Part shown: piece by piece, positions 11,004-21,338 of the stretch
How the letters are laid out: every line of letters begins with the position of its first letter
Numbering within the stretch: position 1 is the stretch's first letter
Made by a program: the position numbers and the translations under genes
Assembly (NCBI RefSeq): GCF_027921745.1
Contig: NC_079239.1
Location: forward strand, 3,003,501 to 3,067,500
Reading direction: 5' to 3'
DNA from: Schizosaccharomyces osmophilus
Lineage: Eukaryota; Ascomycota; Schizosaccharomycetes; Schizosaccharomycetales; Schizosaccharomycetaceae
Length of the DNA stretch: 64,000 nt
The notes under the pieces: generated by a model
Database searches by the model: none
The model's input: the letters and a program-made list of their open reading frames with translations, nothing else
What the model was told of the DNA's origin: nothing

Positions 11004-13630
11004 ATTCCGGCTAAACCAAACCTTCCTAAGGATAAATTAGATGAATCGTCAAGTATCTTTTCTAATGCAAGAGTCCTGTAATCTTTCATTCTTTTTTCAA
11101 ATTCTAATAACACCATTGCCGCAACTGACTTCACTTTTTCCCCACTGTCGGCAGAATTAAACAAAAATTGTGTATACGCTTCGAATCCCAATAGCGATTT
11201 TCCGTGTTGTGAAGCTAAAAAAGGTCCTGGAGATAATTCTAAGATTGCCAAAAAATTGAACAAAAGAGCCTCGTTGACCTCCGGGCTTTCGACTTTGAGG
11301 CGACAAACTTCGGTTAAGACAGTAATATATTCATCTATCATCCGGCTTAACCCTTCAAGTTTTGAGTTACAGCTTTGTGAAAATAGTATTCCCATAGTTT
11401 TCAGATAGTACACCAAAAACAAAGGATCAGTGAACGAGGAACGCTTGACTGCCATCATAAAGCCATTGGTCAATAACAAAAACAAGGAGTTATCGACTAT
11501 CTTGGACAGCTTATTAGCTTTGGGAGAGCTTCTACGTGACTCAATTTCCCTTTGTCTGGAAATAATCCTAGTCTGTAATGGCTTAGGTCCCTCAATTTTA
11601 TCCTCGTATTCTTCCACAATCGGCATCGTTAGTTTCTTTTCAAAGTCAAAACTCAACCTATCAAGTGTATTGGAGAAAAACTGATTATGAAGTGCTTCAG
11701 GTAGCTTTTTTGTGGGAAATTCGAGCTTATTTTCATCATTAGCTAAAGAAACCGCAGCCATGGCTATACTTGATAATATCAAAGTTTTCTGTCGTAAAGA
11801 AAAGTCGCCAATAAACAAAATAGAACATATCTCGGGACCGCAAACTTCCGGACAGGCAGAAAGAAGATTGCATAAGGAAGAAAGCTGTAGCCCATCAAAG
11901 TTTGGTAAGTCAAACCGATTTTGAAGTCCAACCAAAATTTCCAATAACCATTTTGCATGATCTTTAACTTCCGTTCCAAATACTGACTTTCTTTGGATCA
12001 ATCCGGGGGCAGCCTCAAGGGCTACCTTCTGTTTATTATAACTTTCGGTGTCTAGTAGTAATCGACATAAACTCTGTATATATTTGGGTGCATCTACCTT
12101 TGTTTGTGAAAGGGTAGGATCATCTGCCGAATCTTCACTCTCAGAATCAGTAATATCATGCGGCTGAAGATCATCAATATCTAAATTCCGTTCGAAATGA
12201 TTGCTATTGTTCTTAGCGGATTTACTGATGGACGATGATTCTCGAGCAGTAACAGCTTCATCATTCGTGGTATGCTTCTTCTCGTTTTTTAAAGGGTGAA
12301 GCTGTGAAGACAGCAAATCCAAAGACTGGAACTGATCGTCCAAATCAGTTAAATTTTTCAGATGGGTAGCTTTCGGACTAGCCATTAAGGGAACATCGAA
12401 TTTCAGTGATTTATTCTCAGAAACAAGAGAATATTTAGCAACAATCTCAGCTAAAACCATTCCATGTAAACGTATGCTTTCATCTAAACTTTCAAGTCTA
12501 TTGGAAATCCCATTTGTGAACAAAAACGACTTTGAACACTCATGGAGGAATTCTTTGTCTAGTTTTGAAAACATTAAAATTAGATAAATAGTCAAACTCT
12601 CCTGAGACACTACTGAATAGGCTTTTAAAAAATGAGAAGCTGACCAAGTTGTAAATAACGCATGAACAGTCTGTTTAAGCTTGACATTTTCTTCTTTCTT
12701 ATAAGAAGCCGAGCAACTTAAAGCTACAGACCGCATCAAATTAAGATTTAGAGGGATCTCCCAGTTAAACTCCAGCCACTGTAAAAAATCGCTCGGCAGA
12801 AAATTAAGTCGAAGCAACGTGGCCAGTGCTCCTGGAATAGACTCTGAATTTTCAAAATTCTGAGAAGTAGATGCAGAGTACTTCTTGTCAAATTCTAAAA
12901 GCAAGCATGTTAAAAACGTATTGCGATCTAGGGTGTTTAACGAACGAAACAATTTTTGAAACGAAGGTGAATATGTCTGTAAACGAGGAATTAAAGAATA
13001 GACTGCTGTTTTTTGTTGCCCCGGACGCAATAAATAATGATATAAATCAGAAAAGTCCGTGATGATTGAACCATTTTGATGTTCTAGTAAGTTGGCAATC
13101 TTTTTACTCAGGATTTCAGAGTACTTAGCCATAGAAGAGACATTGTATGTTTTTGAGATATTATATTTAGAGATAAAAGCTGCAGAGGAGTTGATGATTC
13201 CGAAATTACCAAGAAAAAATGTAAAGCTCGACCATGCTGAGCGTTTTTTGGATTCAGGTAAATTCGAGGTCATAATAGTGTTTTGAGCTTTCTTTAAATC
13301 CATCTTCTTAAACGAAGCTTCCACAACATCTAGATATAGCGTACCGATAAAACCTGCATTTGGTTGATCATCATATATAAGCTCATCCAATCGAGCACAA
13401 AGTACCTTGAGGCCAGGGAAGGTTGCAAAGCAATTGACTAGAAGATCTTGAATAAACGAACTTCCATTCTCAGTTTCCCAAAAGGTAGGTAAAATGTTGT
13501 TTGCAATTGTGTGTAGTAAAGCAGTATTTTCCGCTTCAGGCAAGCCTATATAACTTTCTATAGAAGAAAGTATTTCTTTTAAGCGAGCATTTCCTATACA
13601 TGTCGATAATTCGCTCTTGATTGAGTTCAT
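11000..13630 (-). CDS. tel2: Tel2, telomere length/PIKK chaperone (TTT complex)
   Basis: HEAT-repeat protein that, with Tti1 and Tti2, matures PIKK kinases (Tor1, Tor2, Rad3, Tel1). A single exon encodes 876 residues from ATG 13628-13630. The frame stays open upstream to a TTG at 13642, but MNSIKSEL is the sensible start. After an N-terminal helical half there is an acidic linker near residue 487 (DITDSESEDSADD) with potential CK2 sites, which in orthologues recruits the R2TP/Pih1 machinery. The conserved C-terminal block follows (PKYIQSLCRLLLDTE, ECSILFIGDFSLRQ-like sequence, then the helical tail). The stop overlaps the convergent dil1 stop. Confidence 0.93.
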   Translation of the reverse strand: MNSIKSELSTCIGNARLKEILSSIESYIGLPEAENTALLHTIANNILPTFWETENGSSFIQDLLVNCFATFPGLKVLCARLDELIYDDQPNAGFIGTLYLDVVEASFKKMDLKKAQNTIMTSNLPESKKRSAWSSFTFFLGNFGIINSSAAFISKYNISKTYNVSSMAKYSEILSKKIANLLEHQNGSIITDFSDLYHYLLRPGQQKTAVYSLIPRLQTYSPSFQKLFRSLNTLDRNTFLTCLLLEFDKKYSASTSQNFENSESIPGALATLLRLNFLPSDFLQWLEFNWEIPLNLNLMRSVALSCSASYKKEENVKLKQTVHALFTTWSASHFLKAYSVVSQESLTIYLILMFSKLDKEFLHECSKSFLFTNGISNRLESLDESIRLHGMVLAEIVAKYSLVSENKSLKFDVPLMASPKATHLKNLTDLDDQFQSLDLLSSQLHPLKNEKKHTTNDEAVTARESSSISKSAKNNSNHFERNLDIDDLQPHDITDSESEDSADDPTLSQTKVDAPKYIQSLCRLLLDTESYNKQKVALEAAPGLIQRKSVFGTEVKDHAKWLLEILVGLQNRFDLPNFDGLQLSSLCNLLSACPEVCGPEICSILFIGDFSLRQKTLILSSIAMAAVSLANDENKLEFPTKKLPEALHNQFFSNTLDRLSFDFEKKLTMPIVEEYEDKIEGPKPLQTRIISRQREIESRRSSPKANKLSKIVDNSLFLLLTNGFMMAVKRSSFTDPLFLVYYLKTMGILFSQSCNSKLEGLSRMIDEYITVLTEVCRLKVESPEVNEALLFNFLAILELSPGPFLASQHGKSLLGFEAYTQFLFNSADSGEKVKSVAAMVLLEFEKRMKDYRTLALEKILDDSSNLSLGRFGLAGI

Positions 13631-14561
13631 AGGAAAAACCAATGCTCTAGCAGTAAGTACAAGCTTTTAGTAATTCAAATGTCCTTGAGCAAAACTATTT
13701 TACTCCAATTCGTAATTCTTGTATTAGTTTTTTACTAAAGCACAGATATTGGTTACTAAGTGAAGGTAGCTTTTTCTTGAAGGTTATGGAATTGTAACCG
13801 AATACCAATTTACCCAACATCTGAACAAATATCTGAGTTAATTCATAGCTTTCATTCCTCTTCATTTCAAATTATTTCTTTTTGTTCCTTGGAATTTTAT
13901 AGAGACATTTCTTTCACGCCAAGTTTTTTGCGTCGTCAGTAGACTAGCATATCGTGGGTTTTTGTAAATTAAAGCTCTTTAAAAGTTAACGGAAATAAAA
14001 CTCTAGTAAATGCATAAAATGGTAAGGTATAGGTTTGCTTTTAGGCCAACGAATCGGTCTGAACATGCAACGACAAAAATTCCAATCATTCCAATCATAA
14101 GCTATACAAGGAACATATTCCTCTCTACCAAATTCCTCTTAATTCCCCCTTCATCAAATTTAAAATTAAATTGATTGGAAACCTCACAGCATGAAAACTC
14201 AAACCATGATTCTCCTTTTTAGTTAGAGCTGCAATTGTTTACACTTTACCTAGAATACTTTCCCTGCGAGCAAAATATTAGAAATAAAACCTTGCAAATT
14301 CAGCATTCACCACTACAATTAAAAGCCATGAAAAGATTCAAATATGCTCACTTTGCATAAAAAGCTCGTTTTCTTTTCACTTAAGATGTATTATATATTG
14401 AGACATGAATTAACGAAGAATTCTACAACTGATGAGAATAAATAAAGATCCATCTTGTTTAGTCGTATTACTGCTTTTCTATGTGTGGTTGGGCACATTT
14501 ATTGCACTTGGACTATACCACCATCCATCAACGGTACGGAAAGAACCTGAAGATCGCAATA
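13631..14561. other. Divergent promoter region tel2/bfr1
   Basis: 930 nt between divergent starts, AT-rich, with pyrimidine-rich stretches around 13860-13915. The bfr1 frame stays open upstream to an ATG at 14481, which would add 27 residues. A 55-codon ATG frame starts at 14010. I see no RNA gene or repeat. Confidence 0.5.
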
Positions 14562-16179
14562 ATGTCATCAAATAAGCCTGCTCGTCCCGATGAAACTGTT
14601 CATAAAAATGCATTAAATGAATTAGATGCTAAAATCAATGAGGTTAAGAAGCAATTTGTAAGTCTATAGATTATATCTGCTGGGTCCGTTATATTGCCAA
14701 GGTTGCGTTAAACATTATATTTTTACGCGACTTTTACAAGAAATAAAGATTTTACGATCTATTTGACGCGATAAGTAGCGGTTGCATTGGTTTATTGTCG
14801 TACTAGACGAGCATTAGCTAACTCGTATATTAATTAGTCTGAACAAAAGGAAAAGCTTGGAGCAGTTCGCGGTGGTGGTTCCTTACAAGAGAAGAACGCA
14901 GAACTTCGTTCTGAATTAGATCAAATTCGCAACGCTCAGTCGTCCATTCGTACTTCCAAGCAAGCCCTCATTAACAAGGTGAAGGCCCAAGATGAAGCCC
15001 TAAAGAAGAAGGTTCGTTCATAGCTTTTTCTAGGGAAAAGAGGAATATTTTTTTGGACTAGTTATATTTGCTAACTTGTTTCAGATTAGCGAACTCAATG
15101 GGTTGAGAAAGACTATTCCATACAAGTCGGAAGCTGATCTTGATCGTCAAGTTCATCAACTTCAAGCTGCTGTCGATTCTGGAACTCTGAAAATTGTTGA
15201 CGAAAAGAAGTACCTTAGAGAAATTACTCAGTGCAACCGTACTAGAAGAAGCTTCACTGAATTGAACACTCTTCAGGCTTCCATTGATACCATGAAAAAT
15301 GAGCTCAATGAACTTCGCAACCAACTCAATGATCCCGAGTCCAAGAAGTTGAGTGAAAAGTTCGTCGAGGTTCGCTCTCAATTGGACGAAGTTCGTCAAA
15401 AGCAAGACAGTTACTACAAGGACCAACGCAAGATCTTTAGCGAACGTGATGCCCAAAAAGCTACTTTAGATGAATTGTACAACCAGCGTAGAGGACTTCA
15501 AAGAGAATACGATACCCAGTTGCGTGCTTTCCGTACCTACGAGCGTGAACAACGCGCTAAGCGTCAAGAGCAAATTCGTTTAGAGCGCGAGGCCCGTGAC
15601 AAGGAAAAGAAGCAAGTCGTAGCCGAACGTAAACTTGAAGAGGCTAGCATCCCTGCATTCACTGAAGAAATTCTTGCTTGTGAAAATTTGCTCAAGATGT
15701 TTAACGTTTCTGTTGAGTCTTCCCAGCAGTCTAGTGAAAGCCCCAAGCAAACTCCTGCCAGTAACATGCGCCCCCGTACTCTTGCCCCTCGTAACGTAGA
15801 CCCTATTCCCGAGGGTACTGTTTTGAAGAAAGACAATTCTGACGGCGATGCACTCTTTTCTGGTCTCAAGAAGTCTAAGCCCAAGAAATCCAACAAAAGT
15901 ACTAACAACCACCATGCAGACTCTGATAGACTCAATCTTTCATTGGGAACTATTAAGGAATTCGACTTCGTTGGTGTTGAAGCTCCTTTGGCTAGGACTC
16001 AAGTAGAATCTGCCATTGAACAACTTAAGTCACGTATCGGTAATTTGAAAGAAAAGCAAGATTCCACTACTAAGGAACGTATTGAGAAGGCCAAGAAGGA
16101 ACTTGAAAAAATTGAAGCTAGCTTCACTCACAAACCCGAGACTGAAGCTACACCCGTTGTTGAACAAGAGACTGCTTAA
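14562..16179 (+). CDS. bfr1: Bfr1-like coiled-coil mRNP protein
   Basis: Homologue of budding yeast Bfr1, an ER- and polysome-associated mRNP protein linked to secretion and mRNA localisation. Three exons: 14562-14657, 14838-15011 and 15085-16179, giving 454 residues. It starts MSSNKPARPDETVHK and is almost entirely charged coiled coil (EELREQ-type heptads) to about residue 290, then has a proline-rich linker and a basic patch (KKSKPKKSNKSTNNHH). The start at 14562 resembles the budding yeast N-terminus (MSS..RPD); an in-frame ATG at 14481 is possible but less likely. Introns are 180 nt, long for this genome, and 73 nt with ctaac branch site. Codon use is biased (CGT, AAG, GTC), suggesting high expression. 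Confidence 0.88.
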
Positions 16180-16433
16180 TTTTCTAAATCATACAGAACT
16201 GTTTAAGGATAACTTTTGCACTACATTCATTTTGATCTACCTATTAATTTAGAAAAAAGAACAAATCTTTTTGGCACATATACATTAGTTCATGTGAATA
16301 AAGCATTCCTTTTTCTCTATATATCCATGGGAATTTTTCTAGAACAAAATTTAAGTACTTTTCTCAGTCGATGCAGTTTGATCTTCGATTCTGGGTCCCT
16401 CAATCTGTAATTTTAATGTCCTAAGTATAAGGG

Positions 16434-18637
16434 TTAGTGATTACATCCCAATAAAGCCAATACGTACCTTTTTTCAGCATTCGAAATCATGACATTGCAC
16501 ATGCGAACACTTTTCCAGAGAGGAATATAGACGTCTTTTTTGATAAAGCTATGCTCTTTTTTTAGATCAACGTAAAGAAGGGTATTACCTAAAGGAAGCT
16601 TTTCAAAATGCTTTCTGAAAATACTGTCCTCTGGGAAGTTATCCATCGAAACAGCTACATGGTCTAAGAAAATCATCAAATCTGAGAGATTGGTGGTCAA
16701 AACACAGTCTCTGCTGATACAATGACTTGCAAGTCTAGATCCATCACTTTGAACACGGAAAACACAAACATTGGTATCCTTGGCAACTTCCTTAGATAAG
16801 CTTCCAAAATCTTGTTTCACAAAAATCTTTAGGCCCCCATGTACAAATTTCACTCGGTTTCGATTACTCTCAATTATATTTTTGAACAAACTGTTAGAGA
16901 CGTATACAGCACGAGATATTGTTCCCTCAAGATTTCGAACAAAAAATAGATCTTTTTTCAGATGGTTATCATTCATTTTGAACGACTCGTAGATATTATC
17001 CAGCAGTTCGTCATTTTCTTTAATATAAACGAAAGGGTCTAGTTCATGGTATTTATTTCCAGCTTTTAAAGCTCGATGTTCTGCGGACACTAATCTTTTT
17101 TCAAATTTGGAAGATTTTTGCTTCTTTAGCAAAGGTTGCTCAACTTCTGCTTTTTTACCTGCTTCGTCCGAATTCTCTTGCTCCGGAATGTCTTTCTTTA
17201 ATGAAACCTCTGAGTTGTCACACTTTTCTATTACGGCTACGAAAAAGCCACCAGTGTTTTGATGATGAGGGTACACTCTCATGCATCTTTCAATTCCCAT
17301 TTGCGTGAGTTCTTCTTCGGGTAATGGCCAGAGAGATTTGGCCATTTTTCCATTTAAATCTTTAGGAACGGATTCGAATGAAGAATAAGTGTTCAAGTCA
17401 CTGTCACACACGGTCCAGCTCTTTACACCAGGGCTTCTTTTCAACTCGGGTATTTCATCACTTACATCTATTAATCTAACCGAACCTTTGCTTGCTTTTA
17501 AAACGGCAGCAACGACAGCTTCATTTTCAATTGGATTCATCGAGCAAGTAGAATAGACAAGACGACCAGAATTAGCCAGTAGATCGATACCACGTTTCAA
17601 AATCTTTATTTGGGTAGAATGTAGACCAAGAGCAGTCTTTAGTGTCCAATCACTCCAAAGGGAGATGTTTTTGCGAAATGTGCCATCGCCAGAACATGGA
17701 ACATCAGCCAAAATGCGGTCAAATTTTAAGAAAGATTTTTCTTTTCCGTTGGGGCCATCTACTTCAACATGGAAATGAGGCAGGAAAGATGCATCATGAT
17801 TGACGATTAATACATTTGGAGAGTTCAATCTCTTGATTTGGTGAATAAGCATGTGAGCTCGTTTGTTATCAGCGTCATTTGCAACCACTATACCAGAAGG
17901 AAGCAGACTTTCGAATGTTTCTTTGCCATCCGCAGGTGTATGAAGCTCCTCTAGAAGCTGGGCAGTTTTAGAGCCAGGAGCAGCACACATGTCAAGAACT
18001 TTATGATGGCTTTTCACATGAAGGAAAAGAGGAGGAATCATACTTACAGCTTCTTGTCTGCTGATATCACCGGCCTCGGTCTCTAAAACTAAGAATTGCT
18101 GAAGAAGCTTTAAGGGAGGACTTTTTCGAATAATAGTCTTTGGGATATCCAGCATGAAAGCCATCTGATTAGGATACCATGGTAGCAAAACTGGGGGTGA
18201 AATCTTTGTACCTTCAACTTCCACGTTCTCAATTAGAGGATAGTAATGCTTTATGAAGTGATCCCGGACTTGAGTGGCATGTCTAAGGTAGATTCATTAG
18301 AAACTTGTTCATTTTTTAAAAAATAAAGACATACTGGTTACAAGAGGAAATACGAAACGTAGTCGGCAAAGGTTCAGCAAGTTTTTGCATCAAACTTTCA
18401 AATTCATCATCTGACACGAGCGCTTGAAGCTTATAATACTTTTCAAGTCTTTCATTCCTACACGATTATATAGTCAGTTTCAATTACTAAGATTGGCGAA
18501 CAACTTTACCTTCGTGGTACTTGAGTCCAATCTATAAACTCATCATTTTTCTGGTTCCTATTAGCATTTCCATCATATTTTAGTAAATCTAAATATAAAT
18601 TTACCTTTTTTTTACCAGAATACTGCCTACGTCCCAT
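16434..18637 (-). CDS. trm401: tRNA (cytosine-5)-methyltransferase, Trm4/NSUN2 family
   Basis: Makes m5C in tRNA. Four exons: 18637-18605, 18550-18510, 18457-18335 and 18282-16434, giving 681 residues. The N-terminus is basic ([11 protein letters not shown]). NSUN family motifs are all present: SAM-binding [19 protein letters not shown] near residue 160, the release cysteine in DVPCSGDGT near 256, and the nucleophile in [13 protein letters not shown] near 310. A C-terminal RNA-binding extension follows, as in budding yeast Trm4. S. pombe has two paralogues; position next to cis4 and cdc45 points to trm401, so the symbol is inference from gene order. The first acceptor is the ccag at 18551, because the nearer ag gives a stop. 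Confidence 0.93.
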
Positions 18638-19154
18638 TTTCCCAATTTTTTCCAAAATTATGTAGTCTTACAAAAAAGGAGCCAAATAATACGTTGTGAA
18701 GGACACTAATAGAAACAGCTAAAAAGAAAGCAAAAATCATTCTTAGATTCCTTGCTATTGTTGTTTATATTATAGCCTTCTATAACCTCAACTTACTGAC
18801 ATTGTTCATTTCGTCTACCTTGAACAGTCTTTATGCCTATACCTAGGCAGCTTTGCACGAAAGCTTCCTGCTACGTCTCATTCGCTTTCCTATATCTTAA
18901 ATTCGATTGAAGAAGAGTTAATGTTGTAAATTATTCTATTCTATATTCAATAACCTCCTATTTAAATTGATGAGTTCGTCGAGCAATCGATTCTTACGCC
19001 AAAGGGACCAAGACCTAAAATTCGCTGCTTTCGTACTTGGTTATTTATTTATTTTTCTTTCGCACAGAAGTTTCTAGGGAGACTTTCTACCATCAGTTGA
19101 ATTCCCGAAATTATCGTCTTTACTTGTTGCTAGCTAATTGCACTTGAATGCAAC
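18638..19154. other. Divergent promoter region trm401/cis4
   Basis: 517 nt between divergent start codons. AT-rich with a pyrimidine tract near 19045-19060. No RNA gene, repeat or further coding signal is seen. Confidence 0.5.
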
Positions 19155-21269
19155 ATGGTTTTTAGTTCCAAGAAGACGTTGGAGCAGGATGCTTCTACAT
19201 TTGCTAAAAAACACGATCTTCGGAAATTCATTAACGACCATTCCTTCGTTTCGTCAAAGCTTTTTGGATTTACCTTTATATTACTTTATCTCTTTTTATT
19301 GAATTTTAAGAACCAAAATGCTACTATTCAAGTACCTTTCTATATGGTATGTGGCTTATTTTTGTTTATAAGTTTTGTAACTCAATATTTGGGTATCTTT
19401 TCTTATGTCTATCAACCATTCAGAATCCAAAACGTGTTTATTACAGCAATTTCCATGAGCTTATTAACGATTGGTGCCTCCAACTTTGGGTCCCTTGAAT
19501 CTCTTTGTTTATGCGTTTTATCCTATAAGTTATTTAATCACCGCTCTGAATTCCCTACTCCTTCAAAGGCCTTTTCTTCTTTGAAACCTTACTTTATTAT
19601 TCCAATAGTATGCTTGTTATTCAGTCTTTCTTCAAGCTTTTTGGCTAAGCCAAATTCCTCTGTTATTACAATACTATCTGGCACTTTTTGTGTAATTTTT
19701 TCCGTTTTGTTACGTGCCTTCTACCTAGAGCCTTCGAAAAGACAAGAGAAAGCAGAAGTTAAGCTGCTTATCTTTTCTTTGTTAATATGCTGCTTCAGTC
19801 AATTTGGATTGGTTCCAATTAAATATCTCGACATTTCAGTTACTCGTTTCGCTCTATCGTCTTTGATTTCGATATTCTGCATAAACTACAATGATTTGGA
19901 TATAATTAATTACAATTTGGACCTCAGAGACGTTCGTGTACAGTTAGCAGTAGGTTCTGTTGTCGCGCACCATTTTGTTTCCAACGGGCTTTTTAGGGGA
20001 ATTATAAGAACATATCAGTTTTTTTTCTCGTATTTCTATGTTGGATCAGGCTTCACTAATACTCTGAAGCTTCCTGATAACAGTCGAATTGTGTGTACAT
20101 ATAAAACATTTGTGGTTGATGGCATACTTGCTGACAAGGAATCCAGGAGCATATTCTTCTTTTTCCTTTTAAATCTTTTTTACATGATGGTACAAGTTTT
20201 TTATGGTTTTTATACGAACTCTTTAGGATTAATATCTGATGCCATACATATGGCCTTCGATTGCATTGCCGTTTTTGTGGGTTTAGTGGCTACTGTTTTG
20301 GTAAAACTTCCTTCGAATTACGCATATCCTTTTGGTTTTGCAAAAGTTGAAGCTCTCTCTGGCTTTACGAATGGGATTTTTTTGATTTTGATATCATGTT
20401 CCATTGTATGTGAGGCGTCGTATCGACTGTTCCATCCCCCCAATATGAATACCGATCAACTTTTGCTTGTGAGTTTCGTTGGTCTGGTCGTGAATTTGGT
20501 AGGCATCGTGGCCTTTAATCACGGACATGCCCATGGTCATGGAACTTGCTCACATGGTCATCAGGAGTTAGCACTACCAAACAGCACTGATGATGTTAAT
20601 ATATACGAGGAATTTAATAATCACAATCACGACTTGCAAACACACTCTATTTTACATGATCACCAAGAAGACCGTCCGCATGAACATTCTCATGATCATT
20701 TAGACCACTCAGACTTAAAAGAAAAACAAGAATGTATGCCTCATGTTGGTCATCAGTCGCACAGCCACCATGATGGTCACGGTCATCACCATCATCATCA
20801 TGTTGAAAATAACAATATGCAGGGAATTTTTCTTCACATATTGGCAGACACTATGGGTTCTGTTGCTGTTATCATCTCTACATTGCTTATCAAATGGTTT
20901 TCTTGGACAGGCTTTGATCCTTTGGCTTCCATGGTAACCGCTGTTTTGATATTTATTTCTGTCATACCTCTTATAAAAAATTCGGCAAAAAATTTGTTAA
21001 CAGTAACGGATTCAGAGTCAGAATATACCTTGAAACAATGTCTTTCGGACATTAGTGTTATGAGATCTATTATAAGTCTGTCTAATCCAAAATTTTGGAA
21101 AAATGAAAAAGGTGAGTTGCAAGGGAACTTACATCTTCAGGTTAGTATAGAAGGTGATTTGAATGTTACGAGAAACGAGATTTATAGAAAACTCAAAGCG
21201 GCTCTTCCGAACCTAAAAGATGTATGCATACAAGTTGAACGCCCTAACACTTGTTGGTGCGGTAAATAA
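19155..21269 (+). CDS. cis4: CDF-family zinc transporter Cis4
   Basis: Cation diffusion facilitator that moves zinc into the Golgi/ER, in S. pombe together with Zrg17. A single exon encodes 704 residues. The N-terminal half has many hydrophobic helices, typical of the long Msc2/ZnT5 branch. The CDF core starts near residue 340 with NSLGLISDAIHMAFDCIAV, which carries the zinc-site HxxxD. A very His-rich cytoplasmic loop spans about residues 453-555 (HGHAHGHG, HDGHGHHHHHH). The second zinc site is in ILADTMGSVAVI, and the cytoplasmic C-terminal domain ends CWCGK. It converges on cdc45 with only 69 nt between stop codons. Confidence 0.93.
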   Translation: MVFSSKKTLEQDASTFAKKHDLRKFINDHSFVSSKLFGFTFILLYLFLLNFKNQNATIQVPFYMVCGLFLFISFVTQYLGIFSYVYQPFRIQNVFITAISMSLLTIGASNFGSLESLCLCVLSYKLFNHRSEFPTPSKAFSSLKPYFIIPIVCLLFSLSSSFLAKPNSSVITILSGTFCVIFSVLLRAFYLEPSKRQEKAEVKLLIFSLLICCFSQFGLVPIKYLDISVTRFALSSLISIFCINYNDLDIINYNLDLRDVRVQLAVGSVVAHHFVSNGLFRGIIRTYQFFFSYFYVGSGFTNTLKLPDNSRIVCTYKTFVVDGILADKESRSIFFFFLLNLFYMMVQVFYGFYTNSLGLISDAIHMAFDCIAVFVGLVATVLVKLPSNYAYPFGFAKVEALSGFTNGIFLILISCSIVCEASYRLFHPPNMNTDQLLLVSFVGLVVNLVGIVAFNHGHAHGHGTCSHGHQELALPNSTDDVNIYEEFNNHNHDLQTHSILHDHQEDRPHEHSHDHLDHSDLKEKQECMPHVGHQSHSHHDGHGHHHHHHVENNNMQGIFLHILADTMGSVAVIISTLLIKWFSWTGFDPLASMVTAVLIFISVIPLIKNSAKNLLTVTDSESEYTLKQCLSDISVMRSIISLSNPKFWKNEKGELQGNLHLQVSIEGDLNVTRNEIYRKLKAALPNLKDVCIQVERPNTCWCGK

Positions 21270-21338
21270 ATATTTTATCTATATAGTATAATCACATAAG
21301 CCTCTCTATGACTATAGACCTTCTAGATGTTTTTCATG

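Noticed and set aside
13631-13642. Longer tel2 start
   Set aside because: The extension begins at TTG; the ATG at 13630 is the first proper start.
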